The translations under genes and the position numbers were made by a program. From Paenibacillus sp. XY044 (GTDB taxonomy: Bacteria > Bacillota > Bacilli > Paenibacillales > Paenibacillaceae): a DNA stretch of 64,000 nucleotides. Below are positions 1 through 6,685 of the stretch, piece by piece. The DNA is taken from assembly GCF_002257645.1 (NCBI RefSeq), contig NZ_NQMO01000013.1, forward strand, positions 1-64,000. The letters are read 5' to 3'. Numbering within the stretch: position 1 is the stretch's first letter; each line of letters starts with the position of its first letter. The notes beneath the pieces are model-generated. The model was not told where the DNA came from and did not search any database. It worked only from the letters and a program-made list of their open reading frames with translations.

Positions 1-117
1 TTTGGTGGCGATAGCGGAGGGGTTCCACGCGTACCCATCCCGAACACGACCGTTAAGCCCTCCAGCGCCGATGGTACTTGGACCGAAGGGTCCTGGGAGA
101 GTAGGACGTTGCCAAGC
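1..117 (+). rRNA. rrf: 5S ribosomal RNA
   Basis: The 5' end (TTTGGTGGC) pairs with the 3' end (GTTGCCAAGC), and the internal CCCATCCCGAACACG and AGCGCCGATGGTA blocks are typical of Firmicute 5S rRNA. It begins at the first base of the window, so one or two 5' bases could be missing. It should be the last rRNA gene of an operon whose 16S and 23S genes lie upstream, and a tRNA cluster follows directly. Confidence 0.95.
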
Positions 118-126
118 GATACATAT

Positions 127-202
127 TCCCTGATAGCTCAGTTGGTAGAGCACTCGACTGTTAATCGAGTTGTCACAGGTTCGAGTCCTGTTCGGGGAGC
201 CA
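127..202 (+). tRNA. tRNA-Asn (GTT)
   Basis: The acceptor stem TCCCTGA pairs with TCGGGGA. The anticodon loop CTGTTAA gives GTT, and CCA is encoded at 200-202. First tRNA after the 5S gene. Confidence 0.95.
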
Positions 203-207
203 TTTAT

Positions 208-299
208 GGAGAGGTGTCCGAGTTGGCCGAAGGAGCACGATTGGAAATCGTGTAGGCGCCAAAAGCGTCTCGAGGGTTCGAATCCCTCTCTCTCCGCCA
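208..299 (+). tRNA. tRNA-Ser (GGA)
   Basis: A class II tRNA with a long variable arm. The loop TTGGAAA gives anticodon GGA. Acceptor GGAGAGG pairs with CTCTCC-type bases, and CCA is encoded at 297-299. Confidence 0.95.
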
Positions 300-318
300 G
301 CTTGGATTTGAATAGCAC

Positions 319-390
319 GGCCCGTTGGTCAAGGGGTTAAGACACCTCCCTTTCACGGAGGTAACATGGGTTCGAATCCCATACGGGTCA
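319..390 (+). tRNA. tRNA-Glu (TTC)
   Basis: Acceptor GGCCCGT pairs with ACGGGTC. The loop CTTTCAC gives anticodon TTC. The discriminator is A390 and no CCA is encoded. Confidence 0.95.
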
Positions 391-441
391 CTTTCTTATT
401 AGCATCGGGATGAGAATCCATTGTAAGTTACAAATGATTAT

Positions 442-517
442 GGAGGCTTAGCTCAGCTGGGAGAGCATCTGCCTTACAAGCAGAGGGTCGGGGGTTCGAT
501 CCCCTCAGCCTCCACCA
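442..517 (+). tRNA. tRNA-Val (TAC)
   Basis: Acceptor GGAGGCT pairs with AGCCTCC. The loop CTTACAA gives anticodon TAC, and CCA is encoded at 515-517. Confidence 0.95.
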
Positions 518-552
518 TGATTTTCAAAAGAAAATAAATGATTTTTTAATGA

Positions 553-626
<74 letters not shown>

Positions 627-659
627 TTATCTCCTTAATATGGAGATTCAAAAGGCCGT

Positions 660-736
660 GGAACCGTGGTGTAGAGGCCTAACATGCCTGCCTGTCACGC
701 AGGAGATCGCGGGTTCGAATCCCGTCGGTTCCGCCA
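660..736 (+). tRNA. tRNA-Asp (GTC)
   Basis: Acceptor GGAACCG pairs with CGGTTCC. The anticodon stem CCTGC/GCAGG encloses CTGTCAC, giving GTC, and CCA is encoded at 734-736. Its 3' end and downstream spacer recur, interrupted, at 772-884. Confidence 0.95.
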
Positions 737-771
737 TTTTAAATTGCTTCAAGGGATGAGAATCCGAAATA

Positions 772-851
772 ACGGGTTCGTCGAAGCATTCACTTCGTTA
801 GCGCTGCATCGCAGTCTCGAACGAAGAGAGAGTATCCCGTCGGTTCCGCCA
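772..851 (+). pseudogene. Broken second copy of the tRNA-Asp 3' end
   Basis: ACGGGTTCG at 772-780 and ATCCCGTCGGTTCCGCCA at 834-851 reproduce the T-arm, the 3' acceptor strand and CCA of the tRNA-Asp gene just upstream. The T loop is split by a 53-base insert at 781-833. The insert folds as nested stems: CTTCGTT 793-799 with AACGAAG 820-826, and CTGC 804-807 with GCAG 811-814. The spacer after each copy is also similar, so a whole tRNA-plus-spacer unit was probably duplicated and then lost its 5' part. No 5' half is visible, so it cannot make a tRNA. Confidence 0.7.
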
Positions 852-889
852 TTTTACTTTGCTCAGGAATGAAAATTCCGTTGTATTGA

Positions 890-965
890 GAGCCATTAGC
901 TCAGTTGGTAGAGCACCTGACTTTTAATCAGGGTGTCGAAGGTTCGAGTCCTTCATGGCTCACCA
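890..965 (+). tRNA. tRNA-Lys (TTT)
   Basis: Acceptor GAGCCAT pairs with ATGGCTC. The loop CTTTTAA gives anticodon TTT, and CCA is encoded at 963-965. Confidence 0.95.
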
Positions 966-982
966 GTTTTATTTTTGGTTTT

Positions 983-1057
983 GCGGACGTGGCTCAGCGG
1001 TAGAGCATCGCCTTGCCAAGGCGAGGGTCGCGGGTTCGATTCCCGTCGTCCGCTCCA
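983..1057 (+). tRNA. tRNA-Gly (GCC)
   Basis: Acceptor GCGGACG pairs with CGTCCGC. The loop TTGCCAA gives anticodon GCC, and CCA is encoded at 1055-1057. Confidence 0.95.
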
Positions 1058-1074
1058 TTTTTTTTGCCTTACCG

Positions 1075-1148
1075 GCGCCCTTAGCTCAGCTGGATAGAGC
1101 GTTTGACTACGAATCAAAAGGTCAGGAGTTCGAATCTCTTAGGGCGCG
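1075..1148 (+). tRNA. tRNA-Arg (ACG)
   Basis: Acceptor GCGCCCT pairs with AGGGCGC. The loop CTACGAA gives anticodon ACG, whose A34 is expected to be edited to inosine. No CCA is encoded. Confidence 0.95.
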
Positions 1149-1165
1149 TACTTATGATATACCGA

Positions 1166-1245
1166 GCCGGTGTGGCGGAATTGGCAGACGCGCGCGACTC
1201 AAAATCGTGAGGGAAACCGTGGGGGTTCGAGTCCCTTCACCGGCA
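1166..1245 (+). tRNA. tRNA-Leu (CAA)
   Basis: Acceptor GCCGGTG pairs with CACCGGC. The anticodon stem CGCGA/TCGTG encloses CTCAAAA, giving CAA. The variable arm is fairly short for a class II tRNA. No CCA is encoded. Confidence 0.93.
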
Positions 1246-1268
1246 TTTTAACATTTTCATATAGATAA

Positions 1269-1342
1269 CGGGACGTAGCTCAGCTTGGTAGAGCACCTGG
1301 TTTGGGACCAGGGGGTCGCATGTTCAAATCGTGTCGTCCCGA
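1269..1342 (+). tRNA. tRNA-Pro (TGG)
   Basis: Acceptor CGGGACG pairs with CGTCCCG. The loop TTTGGGA gives anticodon TGG. No CCA is encoded. Last gene of the cluster, followed at once by a terminator. Confidence 0.95.
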
Positions 1343-1350
1343 TTGAATCA

Positions 1351-1378
1351 ACCACCGAAAATCATTCGGTGGTTTTTT
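1351..1378 (+). terminator. Rho-independent terminator of the rRNA-tRNA operon
   Basis: ACCACCGAA and TTCGGTGGT form a 9-bp stem with a 4-base loop, followed by six T. It sits 8 bases after tRNA-Pro. Confidence 0.9.
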
Positions 1379-1445
1379 GCTGTATAATTTGGTATTTCCC
1401 CGGTCACAATAAAGAAAAAAAGATAGAGAATAGAAGGGGATTACC

Positions 1446-2114
1446 GTGAATGCAGCGCGAATCAAAAAGAAAATACAAAAGCAATGGAGACGATGGAGAC
1501 GCAGGGCGTTGACGCTGGGGCTCTCTTCGTTAATGGTTGTCTTGGTCTGGCTGGGATCTTATTTGCCGCATCAAGTGCAGAGCCTGCTCAGCACGAAACC
1601 GCCGGTGGCCATTGAAACGCTTCAATATTATGAGCAAACGGAAGGTTCCGATGACACCGTAGATAATTCGGAATTTTGGAAGACGCTGAATCAAACCAAA
1701 GGCACCAACGAAGTGACCGTTCGCCAGGTTTATATATGCGGTGAGGAAGAGCAGGTGCTCGGAGGACTGAACAGCGATGAAATCTACAACCTTATGAATG
1801 AGCATCCAAGCTGGAAAGGCGAGTTTATCGAAAAGGGGGAAATCCTGTTTCAGGAAACCATTTCGGACCTTTCCCCGACCTGCAAGGAACAGGCTTACAT
1901 CAGCCTCGACAAGGATGGGAATCTGACCTTGTTCGAGGGTCCGCCGACACATGAAAAGGTCATTAGAACCTTTTTCCAATTGGACATCAACTCCATGGAA
2001 TCCTCCCTGCCGGACGGAGCGGTGAAGCAGCTATATGACGGCATTCGGGTACAGGACATTGACGAGTATAACAGTGTGCTGTCCACGTTCAGCGACTACG
2101 CCCGGAAGGGGTAA
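1446..2114 (+). CDS. bofC: BofC-family forespore regulator
   Basis: In B. subtilis BofC is made in the forespore and exported to the space between the two spore membranes, where it restrains SpoIVB and so delays pro-sigma-K processing. This 222-residue protein has a very basic N-terminus, one hydrophobic segment at about 21-40 (signal or anchor), and a BofC-like C-terminal half with VYICGEE at 95-101 followed by LMNEHPSW. The start is GTG at 1446 with AAGGGGA about 8 bases upstream. bofC lies beside ruvAB in B. subtilis too, which supports the call. A two-sided terminator separates it from the convergent ilvE. The sequence is divergent, so the call rests on the domain pattern plus synteny. 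Confidence 0.8.
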   Translation: MNAARIKKKIQKQWRRWRRRALTLGLSSLMVVLVWLGSYLPHQVQSLLSTKPPVAIETLQYYEQTEGSDDTVDNSEFWKTLNQTKGTNEVTVRQVYICGEEEQVLGGLNSDEIYNLMNEHPSWKGEFIEKGEILFQETISDLSPTCKEQAYISLDKDGNLTLFEGPPTHEKVIRTFFQLDINSMESSLPDGAVKQLYDGIRVQDIDEYNSVLSTFSDYARKG

Positions 2115-2180
2115 ACATCTTACTGTACCGCGTCCTGTTTTTTGTAAGGCATTTTCGGAAAATGTAACGGAACCCAACAT

Positions 2181-2228
2181 AAAAAAGCTTTCCTGCCTGC
2201 AAATGAGGCAAACGGGAAAGCTTTTTTG
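2181..2228. terminator. Bidirectional terminator between bofC and ilvE
   Basis: AAAAAAGCTTTCC (2181-2193) pairs with GGGAAAGCTTTTTT (ending near 2226). T runs are present on both strands, as expected between convergent genes. Confidence 0.85.
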
Positions 2229-2251
2229 CATTTTTTGTTATGAACCCGGAT

Positions 2252-3319
2252 TTACACGGTCATCGTCCATTTCAATGGATCTGGAAGACGGCCGGTCTGA
2301 ATCCCTGTGAGGGTGTCATACAGCTTTTGCGACAATGGACCGATTTGGCGGTCGTTAATGAGGATTTGCCGGTCATTCCAATATAACTCGCCGACAGGGG
2401 AAATGACAGCTGCAGTACCCGTACCGAATACTTCTTCCAATTCGCCCCTGGCATTCGCTTCAAAAATTTCCTCAATCGATATTTTCCGCTCTTCCACGGG
2501 GATGTTCCAGCTGCCTAGCAGTTCCAGAACCGAGGCGCGAGTCACACCTTCCAGTATGCTGCCGTTAATGGCCGGGGTGATCGCTTTTCCGCCGATTTTG
2601 AAAAAGATATTCATGCTGCCGACCTCTTCGATGTACTTCTTTTCCAGCGCATCGAGCCACAGCACCTGAGAGTAACCGCCATTTTTGGCATTGCTTTGGG
2701 CCTTGATGCTTGCGGCGTAATTGCCAGCCGCCTTCGCATGCCCGATTCCGCCCTGCACGGCACGGGTATAGGAACTCTCCACATTAATTTTAACCGGGGC
2801 AAGCCCGCCCGCGTAGTAAGCGCCTACAGGCGAAAGAATGATGATCAGCTGATAGGTGTGGGATTCTCTGACGCCGAGACAAGCTTCATTGGCGATGATA
2901 AAAGGGCGGATGTAGAGTGATGTTCCCGGAGCCGAAGGGATCCAGGCACGATCGACATGAATGAGGGTGCGGATCGCTTCAATGACAAAGTCCTCCGACA
3001 CTTCGGGAATGCCCAAACGTTCGTTGGAGCGGTTCAGCCGCTTCATGTTTTTGTCCGGCCGGAACAGAAGGATCTCGCCGGATGAAGTGTGGTATGCTTT
3101 CAGACCTTCGAACACCGCCTGCCCGTAATGGAATACCATCGCAGCCGGGTCCATCTGCAGCGGGGCATAAGGAATGATTCGCGGATCATGCCATCCTTGG
3201 TCCAGCGTATAATCCATCAGAAACATATGGTCCGTAAAATATTTGCCGAAGCCAAGCTCCCCGCTGTCCGGCTGTGTCTTTGGCTCGGTCGTTAACCGGA
3301 TACTTATCTCTTGTTTCAT
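2252..3319 (-). CDS. ilvE: Branched-chain amino acid aminotransferase
   Basis: PLP enzyme (class IV fold) that moves the amino group between glutamate and the 2-oxo acids of Val, Leu and Ile, the last step of their synthesis and first of their breakdown. The motif GGIGHAKAAGNYAAS carries the Schiff-base lysine, K196 counted from the ATG at 3319. VFEGLKAY, YIRPF and the C-terminal FGTGTAAVISPV motif are also present. A GTG at 3331 would add four residues, but GAGGTGAG lies 7-8 bases before the ATG, so the ATG is preferred. Length (355) fits the longer bacterial/eukaryotic BCAT group. It is divergent from a LysR-type gene, which may control it, and a terminator follows it. Confidence 0.92.
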   Translation of the reverse strand: MKQEISIRLTTEPKTQPDSGELGFGKYFTDHMFLMDYTLDQGWHDPRIIPYAPLQMDPAAMVFHYGQAVFEGLKAYHTSSGEILLFRPDKNMKRLNRSNERLGIPEVSEDFVIEAIRTLIHVDRAWIPSAPGTSLYIRPFIIANEACLGVRESHTYQLIIILSPVGAYYAGGLAPVKINVESSYTRAVQGGIGHAKAAGNYAASIKAQSNAKNGGYSQVLWLDALEKKYIEEVGSMNIFFKIGGKAITPAINGSILEGVTRASVLELLGSWNIPVEERKISIEEIFEANARGELEEVFGTGTAAVISPVGELYWNDRQILINDRQIGPLSQKLYDTLTGIQTGRLPDPLKWTMTV

Positions 3320-3446
3320 TACCGCGCTCACCTCATCTGTAAAAATTTATTATTCTCACTATAGGGAATAAAAAATAATTGGTCAATTCAATGTTATCAA
3401 TTAAAATAATAGTTATTAGCTATTGTTTAGGTAAAGGGGGACGCTT

Positions 3447-4340
3447 ATGGATTTCCGCCTGCTCGAATATTTTCTTGCCGTATGCGATGAGCTTCATTTT
3501 ACGAAAGCGGCCGTCCAGTTGGGTATTAGCCAACCGACGCTCAGCCAGCAAATCCGTCTGCTCGAGGAAAGGGTGGGAACCCCCCTTTTTCAAAGGATCG
3601 GAAAGCGAAATTATTTGACCGAAGCGGGACAAACGCTAAGGGATCACGCGCTGAACATTTTTCATGAGCTGGAACAGGCGCAGTCGGAAATCAACGAACT
3701 GAAAGGGATGCAGCGGGGGAGGCTGACGATCGGCTGCTCAGGCAACCATCTGCTGACAAGGACGCTGATTTCTTTTCACCAGAAGCTGCCGGGCATTTCG
3801 ATCTCGGTATTAGAGCTGGCGACGGAGGAAACGAGGGCCGGTCTGCTGGCCAACAAGCTGGATCTGGGCGTTGTTTTTCTCCCGCTGGAGGATGAGCAGC
3901 TGGTCAGCAAAGAGCTCTATACCGAAGAACTGTGCCTAGCTGTGGCGGAGCAGCATCCGCTGGCGGCCCTGGAAGCCGTAAAACTGGACCAGTTGACAGA
4001 GGTGCCGCTGATTCTTTTTCCGGAAAAGTTTCTGGTTCGTCAAATGGTGGACAGCTACAGCATTCAAGCGGGGGTGCAGCTTCAACCGGCGTTTGAGCTG
4101 TCGACGATGGACTCCATGCTGCAGATGGTCCGGCTCGGGGTCGGCGCGACCATTCTCCCGAAGTCCTACCTCATGCAAGGATCCGATCCGTCGATCCGCA
4201 CCATCCCGGTCGTTGATCCCGTCCCCCAGAAAAAGGTTGGCATCGTATACCGGAAGCAGACGTATTTGAGCACGGCGATGCTTGCTTTTATTAACGAACT
4301 CGTCCGGACCTTCAATTCCTCAGAGACAGGGTCTGTTTAG
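3447..4340 (+). CDS. LysR-family transcriptional regulator
   Basis: A 297-residue DNA-binding regulator. The N-terminal winged helix-turn-helix is clear: LHFTKAAVQLGISQPTLSQQ at about 16-35, followed by IRLLEERVGTPLFQR. The rest resembles a LysR substrate-binding domain (MQRGRLTIGCSG near 90, LGVGATILPKS near 230). The ATG at 3447 follows AAAGGGGGA. It is transcribed away from ilvE across a 127-base AT-rich spacer, the usual arrangement when a LysR protein controls its divergent neighbour. Effector and target cannot be read from sequence. Confidence 0.88.
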   Translation: MDFRLLEYFLAVCDELHFTKAAVQLGISQPTLSQQIRLLEERVGTPLFQRIGKRNYLTEAGQTLRDHALNIFHELEQAQSEINELKGMQRGRLTIGCSGNHLLTRTLISFHQKLPGISISVLELATEETRAGLLANKLDLGVVFLPLEDEQLVSKELYTEELCLAVAEQHPLAALEAVKLDQLTEVPLILFPEKFLVRQMVDSYSIQAGVQLQPAFELSTMDSMLQMVRLGVGATILPKSYLMQGSDPSIRTIPVVDPVPQKKVGIVYRKQTYLSTAMLAFINELVRTFNSSETGSV

Positions 4341-4379
4341 TCAGGCCCGGATGCAGGCATACCTCTTTTGGTAGAATCA

Positions 4380-4433
4380 TAGACTTGGTATGAAGTTTTA
4401 CATTATAATGAAGTGAACGAATACATATGTTCG
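4380..4433 (+). promoter_or_regulatory. Candidate ruv operon promoter with possible LexA site
   Basis: TAGACT (4380-4385), an 18-base spacer and TATAAT (4404-4409) form a plausible sigma-A promoter. Just downstream, CGAATACATATGTTCG (4418-4433) is an imperfect palindrome. Its right half matches the Bacillus LexA box end GTTCG, while the left half is one base off and the spacer is 6 instead of 4. In B. subtilis ruvAB is SOS-inducible, so LexA control is reasonable but unproven. Confidence 0.45.
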
Positions 4434-4458
4434 CTTTATGCCAAGGGAGAGAAACGAC

Positions 4459-4962
4459 TTGCGAATTTTAGGAATTGACCCGGGGATTGCGATCGTCGGA
4501 TTCGGATTTGTCGATAAAAACGGCAGCAAGGTAACTCCGGTTCAATATGGATCGATTCAGACGGAAGCCCATACACCTGATGAGGAAAGGCTGCTGCACG
4601 TCTATGAGGCGATGCTTCAGCTTATTGATAAGTATCAGCCGGAAGCCGTAGCTTTCGAGAAATTGTTTTTTAATAGAAACGTCACGACGGCTATGTCCGT
4701 CAGTCAGGCGCGAGGCGTCCTGATTCTGGCGGCGACGCAGCGGGGGCTGCCTATCGCCGAGTACACCCCGATGCAGGTGAAGCAAGCGATCGTGGGATAC
4801 GGCAAAGCGGAGAAGAAACAGGTGCAGGAAATGGTTCGCATGTTTCTGAAGCTGCAGGCGGTGCCCAAGCCGGACGATGTGGCCGACGCGCTGGCCGTGG
4901 CGATCTGCCACGCCCATTCGTACACGTTAAATTCCAGAATAAATGAGGTATTGAGAAAATGA
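4459..4962 (+). CDS. ruvC: Crossover junction endodeoxyribonuclease RuvC
   Basis: Cuts Holliday junctions after RuvAB branch migration. From a TTG start at 4459 the protein is 167 residues and opens with the family's RILGIDPG. The four catalytic acids are present: D7, E67 (AFEKLFF), D140 and D143 (KPDDVADALA). An ATG at 4438 would add seven residues, but AAGGGAGAG at about 4442-4450 sits correctly for the TTG. The stop overlaps the ruvA start (ATGA at 4959), so the two are translationally coupled. B. subtilis lacks ruvC here, while Paenibacillus-type genomes keep it. Confidence 0.95.
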   Translation: MRILGIDPGIAIVGFGFVDKNGSKVTPVQYGSIQTEAHTPDEERLLHVYEAMLQLIDKYQPEAVAFEKLFFNRNVTTAMSVSQARGVLILAATQRGLPIAEYTPMQVKQAIVGYGKAEKKQVQEMVRMFLKLQAVPKPDDVADALAVAICHAHSYTLNSRINEVLRK

Positions 4963-5573
4963 TCGATTTTTTGAGAGGACCCGTGGTCCATCTGGAGAAT
5001 GAGTACATTGTGCTTGACGTGCAGGGAGTAGGGTACCGGGTATTTTGCCCGAACCCTTTTGTCTTTGCCAAGACGGATGGTCCGGTCACGGTGTACACCC
5101 ACCACCATGTAAGGGAAGACGCTATTCTGCTGTTCGGCTTTCCGACGCGTGAGGAGCAGCAGTTGTTCCGCAAGCTGATCGATGTGTCGGGGATCGGCCC
5201 AAAGGTGGCTTTGGGCATTCTCGGCGGGGGCACGCCGGATCATGTGGTGACGGCCATTTATCAGGAGAACATTACGTTCTTGACCAAGCTGCCGGGGATC
5301 GGCAAGAAGACCGCTCAGCGCATGATTCTGGACCTGAAGGACAAGCTGGACGGCTTCGGTACGGCTGCCCTGGCGACTGGGTTGTTTGCGGTGCCTGAAC
5401 CGGTTGAAGGCGATGGATCGGCTTGGTCCGAAGCGAGGGAGGGCCTCAAGGCGCTCGGTTATACCGACGTGGAGCTGGACCGGGTATGGCACAAGATCAA
5501 GGATGACACGGCGTTTGGGGATTCGGTGGACATTTTAATGAAACGGGCGCTCAAGCAGCTCTATGCGGGATAG
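4959..5573 (+). CDS. ruvA: Holliday junction DNA helicase subunit RuvA
   Basis: RuvA tetramers bind the four-way junction and load RuvB. The 204-residue sequence has the N-terminal OB domain (about 1-62, starting MIDFLRGPVV). Two helix-hairpin-helix motifs follow, VSGIGPKVALGIL near 78 and LPGIGKKTAQRMI near 113. A flexible linker and a C-terminal domain that contacts RuvB (ALGYTDVELDRVWHKI) complete it. The start overlaps the ruvC stop. ruvB follows after 36 bases. Confidence 0.97.
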   Translation: MIDFLRGPVVHLENEYIVLDVQGVGYRVFCPNPFVFAKTDGPVTVYTHHHVREDAILLFGFPTREEQQLFRKLIDVSGIGPKVALGILGGGTPDHVVTAIYQENITFLTKLPGIGKKTAQRMILDLKDKLDGFGTAALATGLFAVPEPVEGDGSAWSEAREGLKALGYTDVELDRVWHKIKDDTAFGDSVDILMKRALKQLYAG

Positions 5574-5609
5574 TTATGGTAAGCGGGCGTTACAAGAGGA
5601 GCGATAGCA

Positions 5610-6614
5610 ATGGATGACCGTATCATATCGGCAAACCTGATGATGGAGGACCAGGCGGTGGAGCTTAGCCTGCGTCCGCGTTATCTTGCAGAATATATCG
5701 GGCAGAACCAGGTGAAGGAAAACCTGAAGATTTATATCGAAGCAGCCAAAATGCGCAATGAAGCGCTGGATCACGTCCTGCTGTACGGGCCTCCGGGACT
5801 CGGCAAGACGACGCTGGCCAATATCATAGCCAATGAACTGGGCGTGAACCTGCGGACGACGTCGGGGCCGGCGATTGAGCGGCCAGGAGACCTGGCGGCG
5901 CTGCTGACGAATCTCCAGGAAGGGGACGTGCTGTTCATCGACGAAATCCACCGTCTGCACCGGACGGTGGAGGAAGTGCTGTATCCGGCGATGGAGGATT
6001 TCGCGCTGGACATCATGATCGGTAAAGGGCCGAGTGCAAGGTCTGTGCGGCTGGATCTGCCTCCGTTCACCTTGATCGGAGCGACAACACGGGCCGGGCT
6101 GCTGTCCGCACCGCTGCGGGACCGCTTTGGCGTCGTCAGCCGCCTCGAGTTTTATACGGTGGACGAGCTCAGCTACATCGTCTCCAGGGGTGCCGACATT
6201 CTCGGCATCGAAATTATTGGGGATGCAGCCGACGAGATCGCCCTTAGATCCAGGGGGACGCCGCGGATTGCGAACCGCCTGCTGCGCCGGGTAAGGGATT
6301 TTGCCCAGGTCCGCGGAGACGGCATGATTACGCCGGCCATCGCGGAAGAGTCGCTGAAGATGCTGCAGGTCGATCCGAAAGGATTGGACCAGATCGATTA
6401 TAAAATGCTGCATGCCATGATCACGAGCTTCCGGGGCGGTCCGGTCGGCCTCGATACGATTGCGGCCACCATCGGCGAGGAGAGCCAGACGATCGAAGAC
6501 GTATATGAGCCATACTTGCTGCAGATCGGATTTCTTCAGCGGACACCACGGGGAAGAATGGTGACGGCTGCGGGATATCAGCATTTGGGTCTGCCGATGC
6601 CGACCGACCAGTAA
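5610..6614 (+). CDS. ruvB: Holliday junction branch migration ATPase RuvB
   Basis: Hexameric AAA+ motor that pumps DNA through RuvA-bound junctions. Walker A GPPGLGKTT is at 60-68 and Walker B LFIDEIH at 108-114. Sensor IGATTRAG is near 156, LRDRFG near 169, and a C-terminal winged-helix domain ends QRTPRGRMVT. Length 334 is typical. The ATG at 5610 follows AAGAGGAGCG. It belongs to the ruvCAB operon, and the downstream SpoIID-like gene begins 71 bases later. Confidence 0.97.
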   Translation: MDDRIISANLMMEDQAVELSLRPRYLAEYIGQNQVKENLKIYIEAAKMRNEALDHVLLYGPPGLGKTTLANIIANELGVNLRTTSGPAIERPGDLAALLTNLQEGDVLFIDEIHRLHRTVEEVLYPAMEDFALDIMIGKGPSARSVRLDLPPFTLIGATTRAGLLSAPLRDRFGVVSRLEFYTVDELSYIVSRGADILGIEIIGDAADEIALRSRGTPRIANRLLRRVRDFAQVRGDGMITPAIAEESLKMLQVDPKGLDQIDYKMLHAMITSFRGGPVGLDTIAATIGEESQTIEDVYEPYLLQIGFLQRTPRGRMVTAAGYQHLGLPMPTDQ

Positions 6615-6685
6615 TTTGTGCTAGGCTGACTGGTTTAAAATGGTTCGAACACATTTTTCAGACAGAAGCGGGAGGAGAATGACGA

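Noticed and set aside
660..884. Integrated element attachment site at tRNA-Asp
   Set aside because: The repeated tRNA end would fit an att site, but only about 120 bases lie between the copies and no integrase is nearby, so a duplication remnant is the simpler reading.
955..1251. A 98-codon frame across tRNA-Lys, Gly, Arg and Leu
   Set aside because: It is made entirely of tRNA genes and spacers.
5574..6584. A 336-codon open frame antisense to ruvB
   Set aside because: ruvB has complete AAA+ motifs on the plus strand. The antisense translation is Arg/His/Gln-rich, as expected for a shadow frame.
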